Shown: in pieces, positions 29,544-41,957 of the stretch
Numbering within the stretch: the first letter of the stretch is position 1
Layout: every line of letters starts with the position of its first letter
Source: Sipunculus nudus
Lineage: Eukaryota > Annelida > Sipuncula > Golfingiida > Sipunculidae
Assembly: GCA_026874595.1 (NCBI GenBank)
Contig: CM049321.1
Span: 45,999,797 to 46,063,796, forward strand
Reading direction: 5' to 3'
DNA length: 64,000 bases
Program-made: the position numbers and the translations under genes
The notes under the pieces: model-generated
The model's database searches: none
What the model saw: the letters and a program-made list of their open reading frames with translations, nothing else
Told to the model about the DNA's origin: nothing

Positions 29544-31549
29544 TAGTTAGGATACAAAAAAAATCACCAAATGAGAAACATTGATCAAGGGCTGTTGCAA
29601 ATGTAAAATATAAATTTATTATGTAATTACCTTAAGGCCTTTAGAGATAATGCTTGTCTCGTGATCCCCTTCTGATATACGCCCAAAGTACGAACACACG
29701 GGTGACGCGGAATATGTGTACAAGCTGATGTCTGTCAAACGCACTGTTTATGCTGTTCGAGGCGTCCACAAGGTCAAAGATTTAACTCCAGCTCGGGTAA
29801 TATTTTTTTTTTCTTCGTACACCAGTCATGCTAACAAGACCACTGCCGAGCGTGTGATGATTATCAGCGGTTGACTTGTATCCACAAGCCTGACACTGGA
29901 AACCGATGGATTGCGGGTATATATGTTCTATGGCAAAGCTGTTTAAAAAACATCCTGGTTGAAAGGGTGCGGCACATTTACGAGCATGGCCATAAAAATG
30001 TCCCATTGCGAATAAACATGTAACATAATAATGATTTCATAACATATTCTGTATTATATGTATCATAGAAGATACATATTTCCTGTAAATTGAAAAATAA
30101 ACGAAAAATACTTGTAGCAATACGCTACCGCAAATTGAAATGGATTGATATGCGGAAATTCACGGCTATACCCAGCCCTAGTAATGTGTACAAAACTGTG
30201 TATGTTGGTTCTGTCCATTGGGATTCCATTAGTTGTGAATTGTCATGGAAACAAAGATTTTGTAGTTGCAGAGTTCGGCCTGATCATATGCATGGTCACC
30301 CATTGTTCATGAACAAAATTCTAACATAACTGTAGGCTTAACAAGGAATTGGATCGCATTTAAACATCGTGGGGGGGGAGGAAACACCGAAAAATACAAA
30401 TGGGTCATGTATCCCGTCAGATAATGTGCTGTAAATGCTTAGAAATTATAGGACTGAACAATGCGATCTCCAGTGAAAAGCTACTAGTTCGTCATATTAC
30501 ACTACCGACCGTCTCGGTAGCGGTGTTGTTGGTATTTTGTAATACGCTGAACCCAAGAATCAAACATCACTACAGAAGAAAGGAAAGTAATTAAATACCT
30601 GGGGAGGGACAATAGTATTAAGGTTTTATCAGCCGACAAAGGAAGCGTTATTATCCTTATAGACACGGGGATTATGACAAAAAAAAATCAATTAAATACC
30701 AAACAGCAGTAATGCATATGAAAAAAATTGTTGGTTTTTTTCTTCCTGATCAGCAGGTGTCAAATAAAAATTTAACATTCCATAATTTTCAGTTTTTTCC
30801 ACACAAAATTCGGCAAATAGGATGATACATGCTACACAACTATTATTCTGTTATATGCGGATTATTATAATTATCCGGACAATATTAATTATGTTGCCAT
30901 GTATTTATTTATTTTTCGGGTGATATTTGTGAGGATATGTGCAAACCGTTTACTCCATAGATCTTATTGAAATAGTATTGAAACATTTTGCTGGATCTTT
31001 TGTGATAAATTAAATATTACACTGGCATAAAGATGCAGCCTCTTACGCTTAATACTAAAGGAAACATAAGGCAGATAAGGATATATATATGTGTGTGTGT
31101 GTGTATACTTACTAACCTCTTCACGCAGCGGCTATGCACTGCAGGCGTCCCAGATCTCCTTGCTGTAACCGCTGCTTGTTATAGCCAGGTTCTCTTGGTC
31201 TAACCACCAGAGTTGACACAGAACAAAGAATTGTAATCAGACCAATGAGAGTGAGGCATCTCATTCTTTAACCATCCATCATTGGTCTGTTTTAACCGGT
31301 TCTGGCACAGGGCCAAGAATAAAACCAATGACAATCAGACCAACAACAGCGGTTAGCGCATGTTTGAAAAGCCAATGAACCTTGCTATACAAAGAAGCGG
31401 TTTTAGCCAGAGAGAGTATGCAGCCGTAGTGTACAGGCGCTGAAGTCTCCATGTGACGCCATGGCTTGTAGTCAGACCTATCAGACACACAACACCGGAG
31501 CAAATGTTTTAAACGCGATTTTGTAACACTTTCTTTTAAAATGCCTCAC
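28491..31549. other. Intergenic stretch with a long TA microsatellite
   Basis: Holds (TA)n at 29,476-29,539 and a TG run near 31,090. The area 31,195-31,345 contains repeated and inverted copies of CAGACCAATGA-like words. The minus frame 29782-30006 is cysteine-rich (HARKCAAPFQPGC, CQACGYKS), but I cannot identify it. The minus frame 31279-31503 has one hydrophobic stretch (ALTAVVGLIVIGFILG) and no known family. Confidence 0.4.
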
Positions 31550-31609
31550 CTCTATATTCTAACTGAAGTGTGTCTGTGTGTGAGAATGTGTGACACATAA
31601 AGGCCTTAC

Positions 31610-31783
31610 CAGCATGATACAATTCCAAGGCGTCCGCTTGAACATAAAACACTGTGAACAGTATTTTCCCAAAGCGGGTCGATTCCATATTATTCACCAG
31701 CCAAGAGTGAAATTAGCACTTTTGAGAAAACATTTCTGCGGAGTACCCTGTGTCCGCCATGATTGTTTTCCTCTCAGAAAGAG
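31610..31783 (-). pseudogene. Decayed copy of adhesion GPCR exon 10 (block A)
   Basis: The minus strand reads MADTGYSAEMFSQK, then WLVNNMEST and VQADALELYHA before an intact GTAAGG donor. It lines up with receptor exon 10 ([34 protein letters not shown]). A 1-nt loss and a 1-nt gain create a stop in between, and the 5' part of the exon is lost at a TA run near 31,785. No other receptor exon was recognised beside it. Confidence 0.85.
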
Positions 31784-31888
31784 ATATATATATACAGTAC
31801 GAGCAAAAAAACGCACGATAAATCTTTCCGTGATCAACAATCATTCCACGTTTCAGGAAAGTACATGCATGCACATTGGAATCTGTAC

Positions 31889-32632
31889 GGGTCGGGTTAT
31901 ATTCTAGATTGTGCGGGACGGGGCAGGTCGTAATAAAGTCTTTACGGGGCTAGGCGGGCTGAGCGTTGACAATCTTATCTGGCAGTTCAGAAGGACATTA
32001 ACATCAAACTGTAAATCAATATCAAAATACACTGATGTATGGATATCAAAATGTTTTCAGGTGGTGTACTGATTTACATGTGGTTGGCCAGTACTGTTCT
32101 CAAGGGTAACTTTGCGCACATATAGCATGAAGAAATCTATATATTTAACAAGTTAAAGTAAAAGCATTCACAAGAAAACAAAAGGCCTGTTTATTTTCCC
32201 TGTTTAATTTGAAAACACCTTTCAGGTAGAATAAATAGCGATGTGTATAATAAATCAATGTTAGCAATCATTCATATCTTTTTGAATAGTGTATGGATTA
32301 AAATGAATTTTATTCCAATCATCAAACCTTTTATACAGTTTATGATAAATATGGCTGATCCTTGCTTGTGCTAAAAAAACTACTGCTGGTATGTAAACTT
32401 ATGTGTAATGAAACTATGAAATCATGGTTTATTGGTTTGCGTGCTTGGTTGCTGATTTCAAACGTGAAACATGCGGGAAGGGGCGAGTGCTAGCTTTAAG
32501 AAATTTCGGCGGTGCGGGCTGATAAAAAAAATCATAGTAATTGTGATGCTGGGCGGGCCGATTTTTTTCTTTGACACTGCGTGATGCGGGCAGGGTGCAG
32601 GTTCATTTTTTTCCGTTCAGCGCAGTACCATA
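31889..32632. mobile_element. Possible non-autonomous element with G-rich subterminal repeats
   Basis: Two G-rich patches (31,889-31,965 and 32,470-32,632) with words such as GCGGGACGGGGCAGG, GGCGGTGCGGGCTG and GGGCGGGCCGAT enclose AT-rich DNA. They are absent from the collinear block B, so they look inserted. This style recalls hAT-type subterminal repeats, but no termini or target duplication could be fixed. Confidence 0.35.
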
Positions 32633-33204
32633 ATGCATATATGAGAAATGTCCTGACTATGGGTGGACCTAGCAGCCTCATATTAACAAATGAAAATTAA
32701 AAAAGGCACATTTATCGCAAAAATCATGGCAATATGTTAATTAAATATCAAAATATTAGAGTTTTGCATGATACTTTACTCAAAATGGATACATCATAGC
32801 ATAGGCGCGACAGACGAACAGTGCATGACAGACTTACAGTGCTGTGATCTAATCACCACAGATATACATTAAGTGATAGGCAAATATCAATTTGCAATAC
32901 GAAGGAACTTAAACTGCACATTAAAAGCACAAAGCTGCCTAAACAGCATTACATTCGATTGATTGAGTTATTAGCGGCCACCGTTAAATAAAGTCATTAA
33001 ACCAAAAAAGTCCTGATACAAAAGCCATGTATTTCCTAATTTCATTGTGAGGAATAATAGAATTTAAACTAAAAGGTATATATTATGAGGCGCTAATGGA
33101 ATCACCATTCAGCATACTTAGTTCTTATTTATCACGGAGCAATTTACCCAGCTCCTTACACTATGGTGAAGAACCCCAGTCAGTTGGAATAATGATGGAT
33201 CATG

Positions 33205-33253
33205 ATGGCAGATGTGCGCCTGTTCCTCGCGCTCTGTCTGAAATTGCTAGCAG
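33205..33253 (+). CDS. Candidate alternative first exon (A) of the PAN/C-type lectin gene
   Basis: ATG at 33205 gives MADVRLFLALCLKLLA, a signal-peptide core, then a phase-1 exit at a canonical donor, CAG|GTCAGT (33254). The same phase is needed by the lectin exon at 44,984, so A could splice there over 11.7 kb and give an in-frame protein of the same length as the copy-B model. A second ATG directly upstream (33202) is in frame. Alternatively A is the first exon of a truncated duplicate, since a relic of exon 2 starts at 34,106. Confidence 0.5.
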
Positions 33254-34105
33254 GTCAGTCGCATTAACATTATTTTTGTAACGTAAGATTAATATGCAAA
33301 CAGCGCATTATATTAAACATGATGTTCATGCAAAACGTATGTTGAGTAACGTGAAATGTCATTTGATGGCCTTTATTCCGAAAACATTACAGCTTCCAAG
33401 TAAACGCACAATGAATGCCCGTGTTAGGTGCCCTTGTGGGATAATTGGCATGTCTTAGAGAATAAAGCTAAGATAACGTCGTCCTTTGGTCCTGAGGAGA
33501 TTTACTGAGGAAGATTGGTTGATGGTTGGTCGCATGAAACGTTTTGCTGATAAGTACATTAAATGGTCTATTTTATATTGAACTGGGAGTCAGATGGAGA
33601 GCTCAAAATTCCGAGAATAAGAGCCATAAGGACAGGCTCAAATAAAAGTGGAGGTTTGCAATCGTACGTTGGCCAGGAGAAATACCTACTAGGTTTTAAA
33701 AGCTGTCTCTGTATAAAGCTTTGTACAACTGTTTCTTACGTTTCGTATATAATGATATAACATTTTTACTAAATACTCGTCCTCGAATGATGCAATGGCC
33801 ACTCTGCATTATGTCATTCTGATTGGAATCCTTTATGGACTCTGATAGTTTCGTTTTCTTTCTAGAGAGGGCAAGATTTGTCTAACCCTTGCTTTCAGAC
33901 TAAGACACTAAAAAATAATCTAGTCTTTAGTCCAAGCTACTGGTGTTTCGCTAGATATAAATCACATTTTAAGGTATAAGACAAGTCTTGAATCAGCACT
34001 TTTATGGGAACAAATTGTAAGTTTTAATAGCAATGTATGGCATTGCACTGCGTTATTTGGTTAAAGTAAACTCGGAATTATTTTCTTCCCTTCGTCTCAT
34101 ATTAG

Positions 34106-34140
34106 GAGATGGAATCAAGTTGGATAAGTTCATGGAAATC
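34106..34140 (+). pseudogene. Relic of lectin exon 2 (block A)
   Basis: The acceptor region TTCGTCTCATATTAG matches that of the live exon (TCCGTCTTATTTTAG), followed by GAGATGGAATCAAGTTGG in place of the exon start. Similarity fades within tens of nucleotides, so the block A gene copy is broken off here. Confidence 0.5.
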
Positions 34141-34384
34141 CCATTACGAATACTTTAATTATGTGCGAAGTATTTACATTATCACAAAAAACAAGACAAG
34201 TGAAAACCTGTACTACATACTAATAAATGCAAAGATAAATGTAATTAAACATCAATTATGAGGTCCTGACATAAATATACACAAAATAATTTCAGCTGTA
34301 ATGTATCATGTTGAAAGTGTGTCTGTGCGCATACATACAACACATAATCATATGAAAATTCTTTGCCCTGTGATGAGGACATAA

Positions 34385-35435
34385 ATCTCTATGATGATAA
34401 CATGACATCTCTATGATGAGGACATGACATCTTGTTACATATGTCTGTTTTATTGTGAGCTGTTGACATGTCTCTTTTATTGTGCGCTGTTGTCATTCGG
34501 ATTCGTGTTTGGCTGAAACCTTGGCGTTGCTATGAGACAGCGTTCCTTGTTCTAGCTGGCCGGGTGCGGCCTACGTGTAGACACAGCGGTCATGCTAGTC
34601 TGTGGCTTTCTTGCCTGATCGAGCCGGGCAGGCCCACGTGTGAACCCTGATATGTAGAAACACAGCATTTGTTGTTCTAGATGTTTCCCGTAACGTGTGT
34701 ACTATTGGTTTCTTTGGATTGTTCGAGAAATGGAAAGTTCTCGGCTCGGGGTGAGAAGTTATTTAGTAGGGGCTGTATTTTAGAGCATGGAGATGAAGTG
34801 AGAGAATATTCCAACGGACACAGAAGAGTAGCCCTTTTCCGATAAATGCAGCATTTATAGATTTTATCCTAAATTTGTAAGGGATTTTATATAGTCTTCA
34901 GTTTGCCTTCCGGATCACTGCCACTGCCAGGATTTGACTTTTGTATTACAGTAGATTGATTTTGTAATTACATTAGACTGTTATTCTCTGATAAGATTTG
35001 TGTGAACTGTTCATCCGGCTTATACATTTTAAAGGATTTATCGCTGTGACAGTGGTGGTATTCGGGTACTATGCATTTTGTTTATTTAACTGTGTGATTG
35101 TATTGATTTGCTATTATACTGTTGTTATACTGTGAGATTGTATTGATTCAGTGAATCGTAATGTTAGGGTTGTTTTAAGAATAAATTATAGTTATTTGTT
35201 AACAAAAGACCACTGACCTATTTATTCATTCCCCTAGATATTTCATGCTGCCTGGTGTTACAGAATCTGATTTTTTTTATCTCCATAACAAAATTTAGGC
35301 TCGTCACGACTACGTGATCTGTTGATATTAGGTTCAGTAACAATCTCTATGATGAGGATATTACATTTATATTATGAGAAAAAGAGTCTCTATGATATGG
35401 ACATGGAACTCTTTGATGGCAGCATGACATCTCTG
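34385..35435. repeat. CTATGATGAGGACATGACAT short tandem array split by the LTR-like insert
   Basis: Copies at about 34,388-34,432 and, more degenerate, 35,345-35,430. The split array identifies the pre-insertion site. Confidence 0.7.
34433..35342. mobile_element. Solo-LTR-like element (910 bp, TGTTAC...GTAACA)
   Basis: Begins TGTTAC and ends GTAACA, flanked by ATCT on both sides (34429-34432 and 35343-35346). It is inserted within an array of CTATGATGAGGACATGACAT units that resumes afterwards. An AATAAA lies near the right part (about 35,180). It is more GC-rich on the left and carries two internal tandem duplications (around 34,440-34,500 and 34,555-34,645). No coding region, as expected of a solo LTR. 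Confidence 0.7.
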
Positions 35436-38400
35436 CTCATACAATAAGAATTTTTGGCCCTCGGCTTCCGAAGATGACAGTACAGGGAAATGGACCTTCA
35501 GAGCGACTGGCAAGAAATGCATATGCATAATATAAATTACCAGTATTTTGACAAACCAAAAAAAAGAAAATTTCAGTCATTACATGAAAGGATGTGCATC
35601 TTTGCAAATAGCAAAAATGGCATGAACTTTTCGCTACGTTTAAGTGATCAACGTTACAAATATACAAGAGACTTGGTGACAACCTAACTCGTGCCCGTTT
35701 CCTTCGATCTCAGGAAGATAAGGATATAAGTAATTTATGTATAAAAGAGTCGATCCCCACAATTAAGATTACGATAAGGACTGACAATATTGGCCGTATT
35801 CGCCGTAACAGGCGATTTCCGTCCAGAAATAAGCATAGGTTATTATCATAGACCAATTCCTACAAATATCGCCCAGCCTTGCGAAATGTCTAAATAATTA
35901 GGGAAGTGTTGCCCTTGATGACTTGCGCCAAATTTGGTCACATTAACTGGGCTACACTTACGTTGGGACCATGAAATATGAACATAATTTGAATTCAGGG
36001 GTGGTGGCAATTCTGATTCTTTATTGAATTAACACTTAAAAATATTCGGCACAAAGAAGTCTGGTCGAAATTATGGGATGGTCGCAATTGTAGGGATGTC
36101 ACAAAGCGTGGTTCTACTGTATATGTAAAATGTTATGTAAAGTACATTTGACCCTTTTTGCTATTGCTTATGGAATTTTCAATATTAATTTATATTTCTA
36201 TTATATTATGTAAATTTCGTTTATGTATAACAAAAACAACCTTGAAATTTGTCACTTTGTCCGACTTTCTTTCGAAGAGCGTGCTTGCGGTGTTCTAGAT
36301 TTTTAATCAATATTTGTTTGTGTCATATTCATAAAAGCAATCACGAATGACCTTTATATCAGCATTAGAAATGAACATAGACTATGGGACATACATTCAC
36401 CCGTATGCGTCATGCTCTCACTGAATGAAGTTATCAGAGTGTAGCATTTCATCAGGTGCCGTAAATTTTTTTTCGTGTATAATTAATTGCAGATGTTTCT
36501 GATACTGAACATCAGGTATCAGAAATACATGATGAAACATACCCATTATAAACACTGCTAAACCCACTTCTCTATAGGGAACCAATATGAATCAGTACGA
36601 AATATTTCACATGTAAAAATTTAATAATATAGCAAGCATAATTTTACCCATATTAATTTTGCAGTCATTAGTATATATAAAATATTGCATATTTCAGCAA
36701 ACATAATTAATACTCAAACCTGTACATTGTCAAGGGTTTCCTGTTTAGCATTCACTGAGGCAAATATGACAGCTATAAAGCAGTTGGATGTGTTAGGAAC
36801 CAAGAACCTCTGAGTTAGAGGTCTTTTAACTTTTAAGGTTGATCCATTATCAATTGATAACAAGTTTTAGGGGAAGAAGGGCTGCATCCTATCAGATGAT
36901 CAGTGTCAATGAAACACGCACCAGTAATGTCCGTATGACATCTAAATGTATGCCACTGCACCATGCTGAATTCTACATTTCTTTGAACATCGGTTTATGC
37001 TTCTCAGATATTAAAGACTGGTAATTGTTTCGAGTAACTTATAATATGGCATGCATTACGCCTAGAGGATATTAAATTAAGTATTTAAAATACTTGCTAA
37101 GAAATGCGTGCAAAATTTCTATATATTTCTATATATATTTCTCCGAGAAAATATTATGCAGGATAGATAAAACAGCGTTTTCACAATAGCGAAAGAGAAA
37201 AACATAACCAAAAGCCCCAGCACCCAAGCATGAGACTTATTTAAACCCTGATCCATAAGTAGATCCCCTTGGTTAACTGAAGCTCTGGTCTCAAAATCTT
37301 AAATTTGTTTATGGCTTCACCAACGAATCTGCCTAATATATGAGATATGCCAAGAATAAGCGCCTTTGTACGGTCGTAAAAGGATGCCCAAGTATTTTAT
37401 TTGAAGAATCGTTGCATAAATAGTCTCACGAACTTCTCGCACACACGGAGATGCTAAGGAGGAATGGATGGACCAGTGGATACAGTGGATACTTCTAAAG
37501 CAGACGGAAGGGTGCTCAACTGCATGGACTGCAATTTTACCGAACCAGGTGCATGGACCAATATGGATATTATATGTGCTCAATTAAACTGTCAGTGGAA
37601 ATCTATATTCTAGCAATTGAAATATATCCTTTGCTTTGTTAATTAAATTTAGGTTCTACTTTCTAAATATGTCGAATCGTACAGGAAACCACATAGCATT
37701 TCAAATCATGGTCATCATAGAATCTTTGATGGATATACGTGTACGGATTAATTAAAGAATCATATAGCAGATTCAAATGGCCCTGGATTTAGACGGATAG
37801 GATCTGTATTTTAAGTTAATTACTGACAGGGTATTATTTCAGAAATGCGATAAGGTATTTGTGATGTATGCAGATAAAAGCAATACAGCGCTTTAAATTT
37901 AAGAGTTAAGGCGGAAAGCAGGAGTTAGCAACACAATATTACGCATTGAAGTCGCCGGTCGTAGCATTCATGGCGAGGCAGAGTTAGACATTTGTTCTGG
38001 TCGCTGAATTGCGCTTGGCAAGTCGCTTCTGTCTACTATTCACCAGAAGATGAACATCGTTTAAGACGGGTCCAAGTGATGTAATTTTAAGCATGTCCAG
38101 TGTCGGGATAAAGTGCAGTAATCAATCTAAATGTTACATGTGATAACAGCGAAATGTCATGTGCACAGACGAAGCGGTTGTTTGTCCAGTTGAGTCAACG
38201 ACAGGAAGATTTTAGCGAAACATTTTATGAATATCCCATTTAATTGGATGGTAATTTTGTGCAGATAGAAAGTTCAGCATTCGTGCAGGGTTCAGGAAAT
38301 ATCAGAGTATCTGTTAAAAACATTTAGGTTGCAATATAATTTCAGTGTACCCATTATCGCTATTGGATTATGTTTCTTTTATGGATATAACTTTTTTATA

Positions 38401-39140
38401 AACTTAACTGTTATCATTCATTGTAAGTTCTGAAAATGGTTCTGTTTCGATGATATATTTACGTGAGGTACACCACCACATTTTTTATGATTTTATTAAG
38501 AACCTATACGTTGTGAGAATAATGTTATATAAGATTGTGCGTCAACGAGAAACTTTTGGTGAATATTGACAGTGTATTGTCAAATAGCGTTTTGACACCT
38601 CTTTTTTCAGAAACTTACTGCGTGTGGAATCACTGCCGGTCACTGTAGAAGCAACAAAACAAATCTGTTTAACTCAACTAGGAAAATACAACAGTTTAAC
38701 AAAAATGCGGTTAAAATGACATAAAGCAATCATTAAAGGTGTTGAACGGAGGCTAGTGAGGTAAGAGCAGTTAAACTCGAGGTACAAGAATAAAGCATAC
38801 AATCGGAAGATATTAATCGAAAACTCAGTAACATAACCATAAACAAAACCGATGAGTAAGTATATAGTAGAGTTATGTAGTGAACAGTGCGCAGCAGAGA
38901 TGCTACATCCCAGAAACAGTTGAAACTGTAGAGTAAATGGGTACATAAAATTCTGGGAAAAAATGCAATTATATGCAGATGAAGCTTATTAATTACTATT
39001 AATTATATGTAAGATTGTATCACCATTATTAACTCTCCTTAAAATCTAAATCTCCCTTTTGGTTGTTCTAAGAAATCAGGGTTAACCAGGAATTTTTAAA
39101 TACATTTTTATTATTTTAATAATTGTGTACTTTGTAGTGA
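35436..39140. other. Intergenic stretch, no gene seen
   Basis: AT-rich. A perfect 10-bp inverted repeat TTTCTGATAC/GTATCAGAAA occurs near 36,497-36,526. The short frames (for example 36839-37024, 37317-37583, 38674-38946) show no domain or splice-supported exon. Confidence 0.5.
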
Positions 39141-39414
39141 TTAACCCTTTACTGTTTACAAGCCACTAAAGAGCACTCAAAATGGGCAACTAGAATGCCA
39201 TGATATGTATAGATTCTTTCAGGACAAAAATATTGCATATTATTTCTAAGTTTCAATGATTTTCAATAATCTTCAGCAAACCCTCTTAGTGGGAACTGTT
39301 GCAAATTTGATAAAGATACAAAAAAGGCTTGAAAAGATATGGCTGTTAGTGTAAATATAAATAGAGTCAGAATTTGTCGAAAATCTAAAATAAATGTAAA
39401 CAGTAAAGGGTTAA
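39141..39414. mobile_element. piggyBac-like MITE (TTAA-flanked)
   Basis: Ends TTAACCCTTTACTGTTTACA and TGTAAACAGTAAAGGGTTAA are perfect inverted copies. TTAA at each border matches the target site of piggyBac-type transposons, and TIRs starting CCCTTT/CCCT are common there. 274 bp with no coding capacity, so non-autonomous. Confidence 0.85.
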
Positions 39415-40112
39415 ATCAACGTTAGCTCTTTGTTTTGTAAATCACCTTCGATAACCCTTCTTAACAAATAAAACAATATAATTAATAAAATTATTAAAAA
39501 AAATAATAATTGGTATTATATGTAAGAAAATTAGAGCTTTTTAAAGATTGCCTATCAGTGTTTGCCTTTTTTATATTTACCGGAAGCTGGTTGACAGGAC
39601 ACTACTTAGATTAGCATAGGCGTGTACTGACAAACGACGTGTCTAACACTGATGCACATCCCGGAAAAAGTTAAATGCTTAATACGATGAGGAGGAGCGA
39701 GATCTTTGATACATTTTATGTTAATATTGATAAAAGGTACACATATCGTTGCCTTATATTCATGCAACCATTGTCAGAGATGCTATTGTCCTAGTGATCG
39801 TATATGAGATATTTTTGGCTGTTTAATCATGAAGCCGCTAAGTTGGAAAGCAATAAGGCAAGAGGGGAGCAAAAGTCCTAAAACAGTAAGCCTATAAAAT
39901 ATTCGGTTTAATATGGTTGGCGGTCAATTGCACAGCCTAAAAAGCAAGCATCCTCAACATTAACTACTGTACACTTAACTATACTCACTGGTCTAAAAAT
40001 TACGAAATTAATTTGGAAATTCTCATAAGGAGGTTTTAGTTCAGAAATACCCAAGAAAGCCTCGTGATGCGTGAATCTCTGTGTGAGAATGTGTGCCACA
40101 TTTAGGTCTTAT

Positions 40113-40368
40113 TAGTATGATTCAATTCCAGAGCGTCCGCTAGAACATTATATTGTTCTTACCAGTATTGTCCCACAGCGGGTCAATTCCATATTTTTCA
40201 TCAGACAAGAGTGTAATGAGACATTTTGAAAAAAAAGTTTCTACGGGGAGGCCTGTGTCCACCTCGATTATTCCTCACTCAGAAAGATTCTATCTGAAAG
40301 TCTGTAACTTAATAAGGTTATAAGTGATAACCTGATCTCATTAATTCAAGGTGAATTCAACGACAATT
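40113..40368 (-). pseudogene. Decayed copy of adhesion GPCR exon 10 (block B)
   Basis: The minus strand keeps the acceptor-like TGTTTAAG, GTTGAATTCACCTTG (receptor GTAGAATTCACCGTG) and AAAATATGGAATTGACC (receptor AAAATATGGAATCAACT). The donor is lost (GTAAG became ATAAG), and stops and indels break the frame. Homology continues some way into the upstream intron (TCTGCCCTC and TTCAAAATTCAGA words), so it came from genomic DNA rather than cDNA. Confidence 0.8.
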
Positions 40369-41908
40369 CTTAAACAGAAGAGAACAGTCCATTGGGTAAT
40401 TAATAATCTGGATTCTGCCCTCTTTTTATTCTCCGAACTGAGACACAACGCACCCTTTTTATTGGTTCAAAATTCAGACCTATCTCACTCTATATAGAGA
40501 ACTCCGAGCATATAAAATGACCGATCATGTAGCACAGGCCATATAGTTTTCTTCTTTTCCTTTATAAACTTGATACACGAATTACCTAAAGATCTTATAC
40601 GTGTATATATAATGTGCAGGTGTATGTTTGCATACTGAGCATATTGAGTATATACGAGAACATAGGTAACATATTTCCATCTGATATTTATTGCTAATCT
40701 TGACTTAACACAATACATTTTTCGGCATTAGATACAACACTAAGATTCAAAACAAAAACTCTTCCAGTTCCGCACTGTTATTCAATGATTGTTATCAAAA
40801 ATAGATATTTGATTTGATCTGGCAGGAGCATGCCAAAAAATATTTCCCTATGAACGAAACATTGTTCTGTAGTTTTGTTACACTTTACACCATACATGTA
40901 AAAACAGTTCAAACTTCCTCCGGCCGCTTGTATAACATTACTGATTAAGACCTAGCAATTAACATGCAGCACATGTGACCCATATTGAAGACAAACATGG
41001 AATGAACAATTTGCTGGTTGGGCTTCAATATTTAGATCTGTACTTATCATTTCTCAGTCTGCCCGGCCTTTTAAAGTAAGTCGTTTCTAACCAAGCTTCA
41101 TTTATATCCCCACATGGGTCTAACAGTAATTCTCTAATTTTCAGCTACCTAATGGCAAGGAAATTACATGAGAAAAAGACTAAATTACACAAGGTGCAGC
41201 AGAAATTACTGCTTCAATTTACGAGAATCAATCAAATATCGTAACTGACGATATAAAAATAAATCTTATCTTCTATTCCAATTCACCTTGTCTCCCCTCC
41301 CAACATTCATTGTTAACCATAACCTTTTAGTTGGTTTCTATATGCCAAGGAGGTACTCTGGAGAAACATGAAATAAATTGAAATAAATGTTGGGAGACAA
41401 TTTGAGGGAGATACTGCATTATTATCAGCATATTGTGCCCGTTTTAATTCACTTTATTTTTAGACCAAAACAGGCGTGACAGACTTACACCATAGTAAAT
41501 GACAAAGGTTATGGTTTGATAATGGACCTGATTCTATATTTTAAAGGATGTCTTAACTAGCCACAGAGACATAGTAACTGAAATGTATGAATCATCAGTT
41601 TGAGACAATAAATAACTCAATCCATACATTAAAGGCATAAAACCCCCGAAATAGTAATACACTTTATCGATCGAGCTTATAGCTGCGACTGTAAAAGTCA
41701 TTCAGCCAGCAAAAGACATCCTGATACAAATGCCATGCGTTTCCGAAGTTCGATGAAGGGTTTAATAGAATATTTTCTAAAAGGAAAACAAAGATAGGTT
41801 ACCAATGGATTTACGAATTCGGTATAAGTAGCTCTAATTTATCACGGAGCAGTTTATTCGTATCCTCACCTGAGGAAACACTCTGGTGATGAGTCAGTTG
41901 GGCCCAAT

Positions 41909-41957
41909 ATGGCAGATGTGCGCATGCTCCTCGCGCTCTGCCTGAAATTTCTGGCAG
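41909..41957 (+). CDS. Lectin exon 1 (copy B): signal peptide
   Basis: ATG at 41909 gives [16 protein letters not shown], then CAG|GCCAGT, a GC where block A has GT. GC-AG introns exist but are rare and usually have a stronger context, so use of this donor needs RNA evidence. Phase 1 fits exon 2. Confidence 0.55.

Larger units (their letters stand above)
31550..34140. repeat. Segmental duplication block A (receptor exon 10 copy plus lectin first exon)
   Basis: Collinear with 40,060-44,990. Shared landmarks: TGTGAGAATGTGTG before the exon-10-like piece; CCTGATACAAA(A/T)GCCATG; TTATCACGGAGCA; ATGGCAGATGTGCGC; GCTGATA(A/C)GTACATTAAA; ACCCTTGCTTTCA; CTACTG(G/C)TGTTTCGCTA; CAATGTATGGCA. Block A holds an extra G-rich insert (31.9-32.6 kb); block B holds about 2 kb more in the lectin intron. 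Confidence 0.85.

Noticed and set aside
29782-30006. Cysteine-rich minus-strand frame as a zinc-finger or gag-like gene
   Set aside because: The cysteine spacing matches no family I can name, and there are no flanking domains.
31279-31503. Minus-strand frame with one hydrophobic segment as a membrane protein or extra receptor exon
   Set aside because: Lies in a repeated/inverted area, lacks receptor-like motifs, and no splice phase links it to neighbours.
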